Positions 5,587 through 6,465 of a stretch of DNA of 6,465 nucleotides are shown here, piece by piece. The position numbers were made by a program, and so were the translations under genes. Numbering within the stretch: the stretch's first letter is position 1; each line of letters begins with the position of its first letter. The notes beneath the pieces were generated by a model. The model saw only the letters and a program-made list of their open reading frames with translations, did no database searches and was not told where the DNA came from. The stretch covers positions 1-6,465 of the forward strand of contig CAJANQ010000423.1 in the NCBI GenBank assembly GCA_903941145.1. Direction: 5' to 3'. The DNA comes from an uncultured Actinomycetes bacterium. GTDB taxonomy: Bacteria > Actinomycetota > Acidimicrobiia > Acidimicrobiales > Microtrichaceae.

Positions 5587-6287
5587 AGCGGGCACTCGCG
5601 TTCGAACGGGTCCGGGCGGCGTCGCTGAAGTCGACCTGGGTCTTCCCGCTGATCGGCGTCACCATCTCGGTCCTGGCCGCCGTGCTCGGGAACGCCACCG
5701 CGTCCGACGGCTGGTCGAACACCCTCTCCGACTACGTCCCTTCGTCGTACACGTTCATCAGCGCGCTGTTCATCACCATCCCGTTCGCGCAGGCGTTCGG
5801 CCACGAGTACCGAGACGGGACGATGCGGCTCACGCTCTCGCTCTTCCCCCACCGACGGCAGGTGTTCGCCGCCAAGCTCGCAGTGCCGGCCGTGGTCGCT
5901 GCGGCCGGCGCAGTGGTCAGCGTCCTGGCCATCTCGGCCATCGGCCTCGCCTCCGGCCACGTGACGGACGCCGGCGCGCTGCCGTCGGTCCTGCTGCGCG
6001 GTGTGGGCTTCACCATCATGTGGGGCCTGCTGGTGGCGGCGGTCACCGTGCTCACCCGCAACTTGGCCGCTGGCGTCACCGGTGTACTGATCTGGTTCAT
6101 CCTGGTCGAGCAGCTCCTGCTCTCCCTGGTCGGGAACTCGGTCGAGAACCTCGACGAGTTCATGCCGCTGCTCAACGGTCAGAAGTGGATGTCCACCGGC
6201 GAGGTCCGGGGCGCCGTCGTCATGCTCGTCCCCACGCTCGCGCTCACGCTCGTCGCACTCCTCAAGTTCGAGCGCAGCGACGCCTGA
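5583..6287 (+). CDS. ABC-2-type transporter permease
   Basis: The 234-residue product has about six membrane segments (near 18-36, 56-73, 98-123, 138-157, 161-183 and 208-227). After the second lies GHEYRDGTMRLTL (73-85), containing the EYRxGT motif common in permeases paired with BcrA-like ATPases. The length is normal for a half-transporter permease, so two copies probably pair with two ATPases. GTG 5583 overlaps the ATPase stop as GTGA, a strong sign of translational coupling; GACAGG just upstream may help initiation. No solute-binding domain is attached, which agrees with export rather than import. The cargo cannot be told; relatives handle antibiotics, lipids or peptides. The call of ABC-2-type permease is firm from topology and operon position. 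Confidence 0.92.
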   Translation: MKRALAFERVRAASLKSTWVFPLIGVTISVLAAVLGNATASDGWSNTLSDYVPSSYTFISALFITIPFAQAFGHEYRDGTMRLTLSLFPHRRQVFAAKLAVPAVVAAAGAVVSVLAISAIGLASGHVTDAGALPSVLLRGVGFTIMWGLLVAAVTVLTRNLAAGVTGVLIWFILVEQLLLSLVGNSVENLDEFMPLLNGQKWMSTGEVRGAVVMLVPTLALTLVALLKFERSDA

Positions 6288-6304
6288 CCGGGCAGGATGA
6301 GCCG

Positions 6305-6465
6305 GTGACCAACCGACTCGCCGCCGAGACCAGCCCCTACCTGCGCCAGCACGCCGAGAACCCGGTCGACTGGTTCCCCTGGGGCGACGAGGCCTTCGAG
6401 CTCGCCCGCAGCACCGACCGGCCGGTCCTGCTGTCGGTCGGCTACTCGTCCTGCCACTGGTGCCA
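6305..6465 (+). CDS. YyaL/DUF255-type thioredoxin-domain protein (N-terminal part only)
   Basis: Only the first 53 codons are in the window. The product begins MTNRLAAETSPYLRQHAENP and continues with VDWFPWGDEAF (21-31) and SVGYSSCHWC (44-53). This matches the opening of the large YyaL/SPATA20 family (about 600-700 residues), in which a thioredoxin-like domain precedes an (alpha/alpha)6 glycosidase-like barrel. The CHWC motif gives C50 and C53, placed like a thioredoxin active pair. The family's biochemical role is poorly settled, so no reaction is claimed. GTG 6305 is chosen because the conserved N-terminus starts there and AGGA (6294-6297) lies 7 nt upstream; ATG 6297 in another frame stops at once. 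It follows the permease by 17 nt and is probably co-transcribed. Confidence 0.93.
   Translation, partial: MTNRLAAETSPYLRQHAENPVDWFPWGDEAFELARSTDRPVLLSVGYSSCHWC

Noticed and set aside
4168..5595. Minus-strand open frame of 475 codons across the lipoprotein and ATPase genes
   Set aside because: It is a shadow frame caused by high GC content. The plus strand carries complete Walker A, signature, Walker B and lipobox motifs.
5184..5960. Minus-strand open frame across the ATPase-permease junction
   Set aside because: It spans two overlapping plus-strand genes with clear family motifs and shows no domain of its own.

Overview
This is a very GC-rich window (roughly 70% by eye) with frequent GTG starts, heavy G/C third positions, short intergenic gaps and one start-codon overlap. 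Together with a menaquinone-type acyl ligase (MenE), this points to an actinobacterium. The deep-branching Acidimicrobiia would fit, but the sequence alone does not prove a class.

Layout: (1) 1-1121, minus strand: a membrane protein cut by the left edge, with three membrane segments and a pore-loop-like element resembling a two-TM potassium channel but lacking the canonical TVGYG filter. (2) 1122-1244: a divergent intergenic region with a leaderless-type -10 for the minus gene, a C/G-run tract able to form a G-quadruplex, and an inverted repeat. (3) 1245-3283, plus strand: a two-gene unit made of a MenE-like AMP-forming acyl-CoA ligase and, 5 nt later, a two-domain VOC (glyoxalase/epimerase fold) protein. 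(4) 3301-4059, minus strand: a classical short-chain dehydrogenase/reductase, convergent with the VOC gene; a 14-bp imperfect tandem repeat carries both stop codons. (5) 4060-4224: a divergent region with a plausible leaderless promoter for the SDR and, facing right, a long inverted repeat that covers the ribosome-binding site of the next gene. (6) 4225-6287, plus strand: a small lipoprotein, an ABC ATPase and an ABC-2-type permease. The last two overlap by 4 bp and form a simple two-part transporter. (7) 6305 to the right edge: the N-terminus of a YyaL/DUF255-type thioredoxin-fold protein with a CHWC motif, probably the next gene of the same operon.

How the genes work together: the ligase probably activates o-succinylbenzoate for menaquinone synthesis. 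The VOC protein is likely co-translated, but its substrate is unknown. The ATPase and permease should form one transporter, and the lipoprotein in front may be an accessory envelope component. No mobile element, CRISPR array, tRNA or rRNA was seen, and no gene-free stretch exceeds 300 bases. The window looks like ordinary chromosomal sequence. The points most worth following up are the degenerate channel-like pore and the candidate leader/operator structures in the two divergent intergenic regions.
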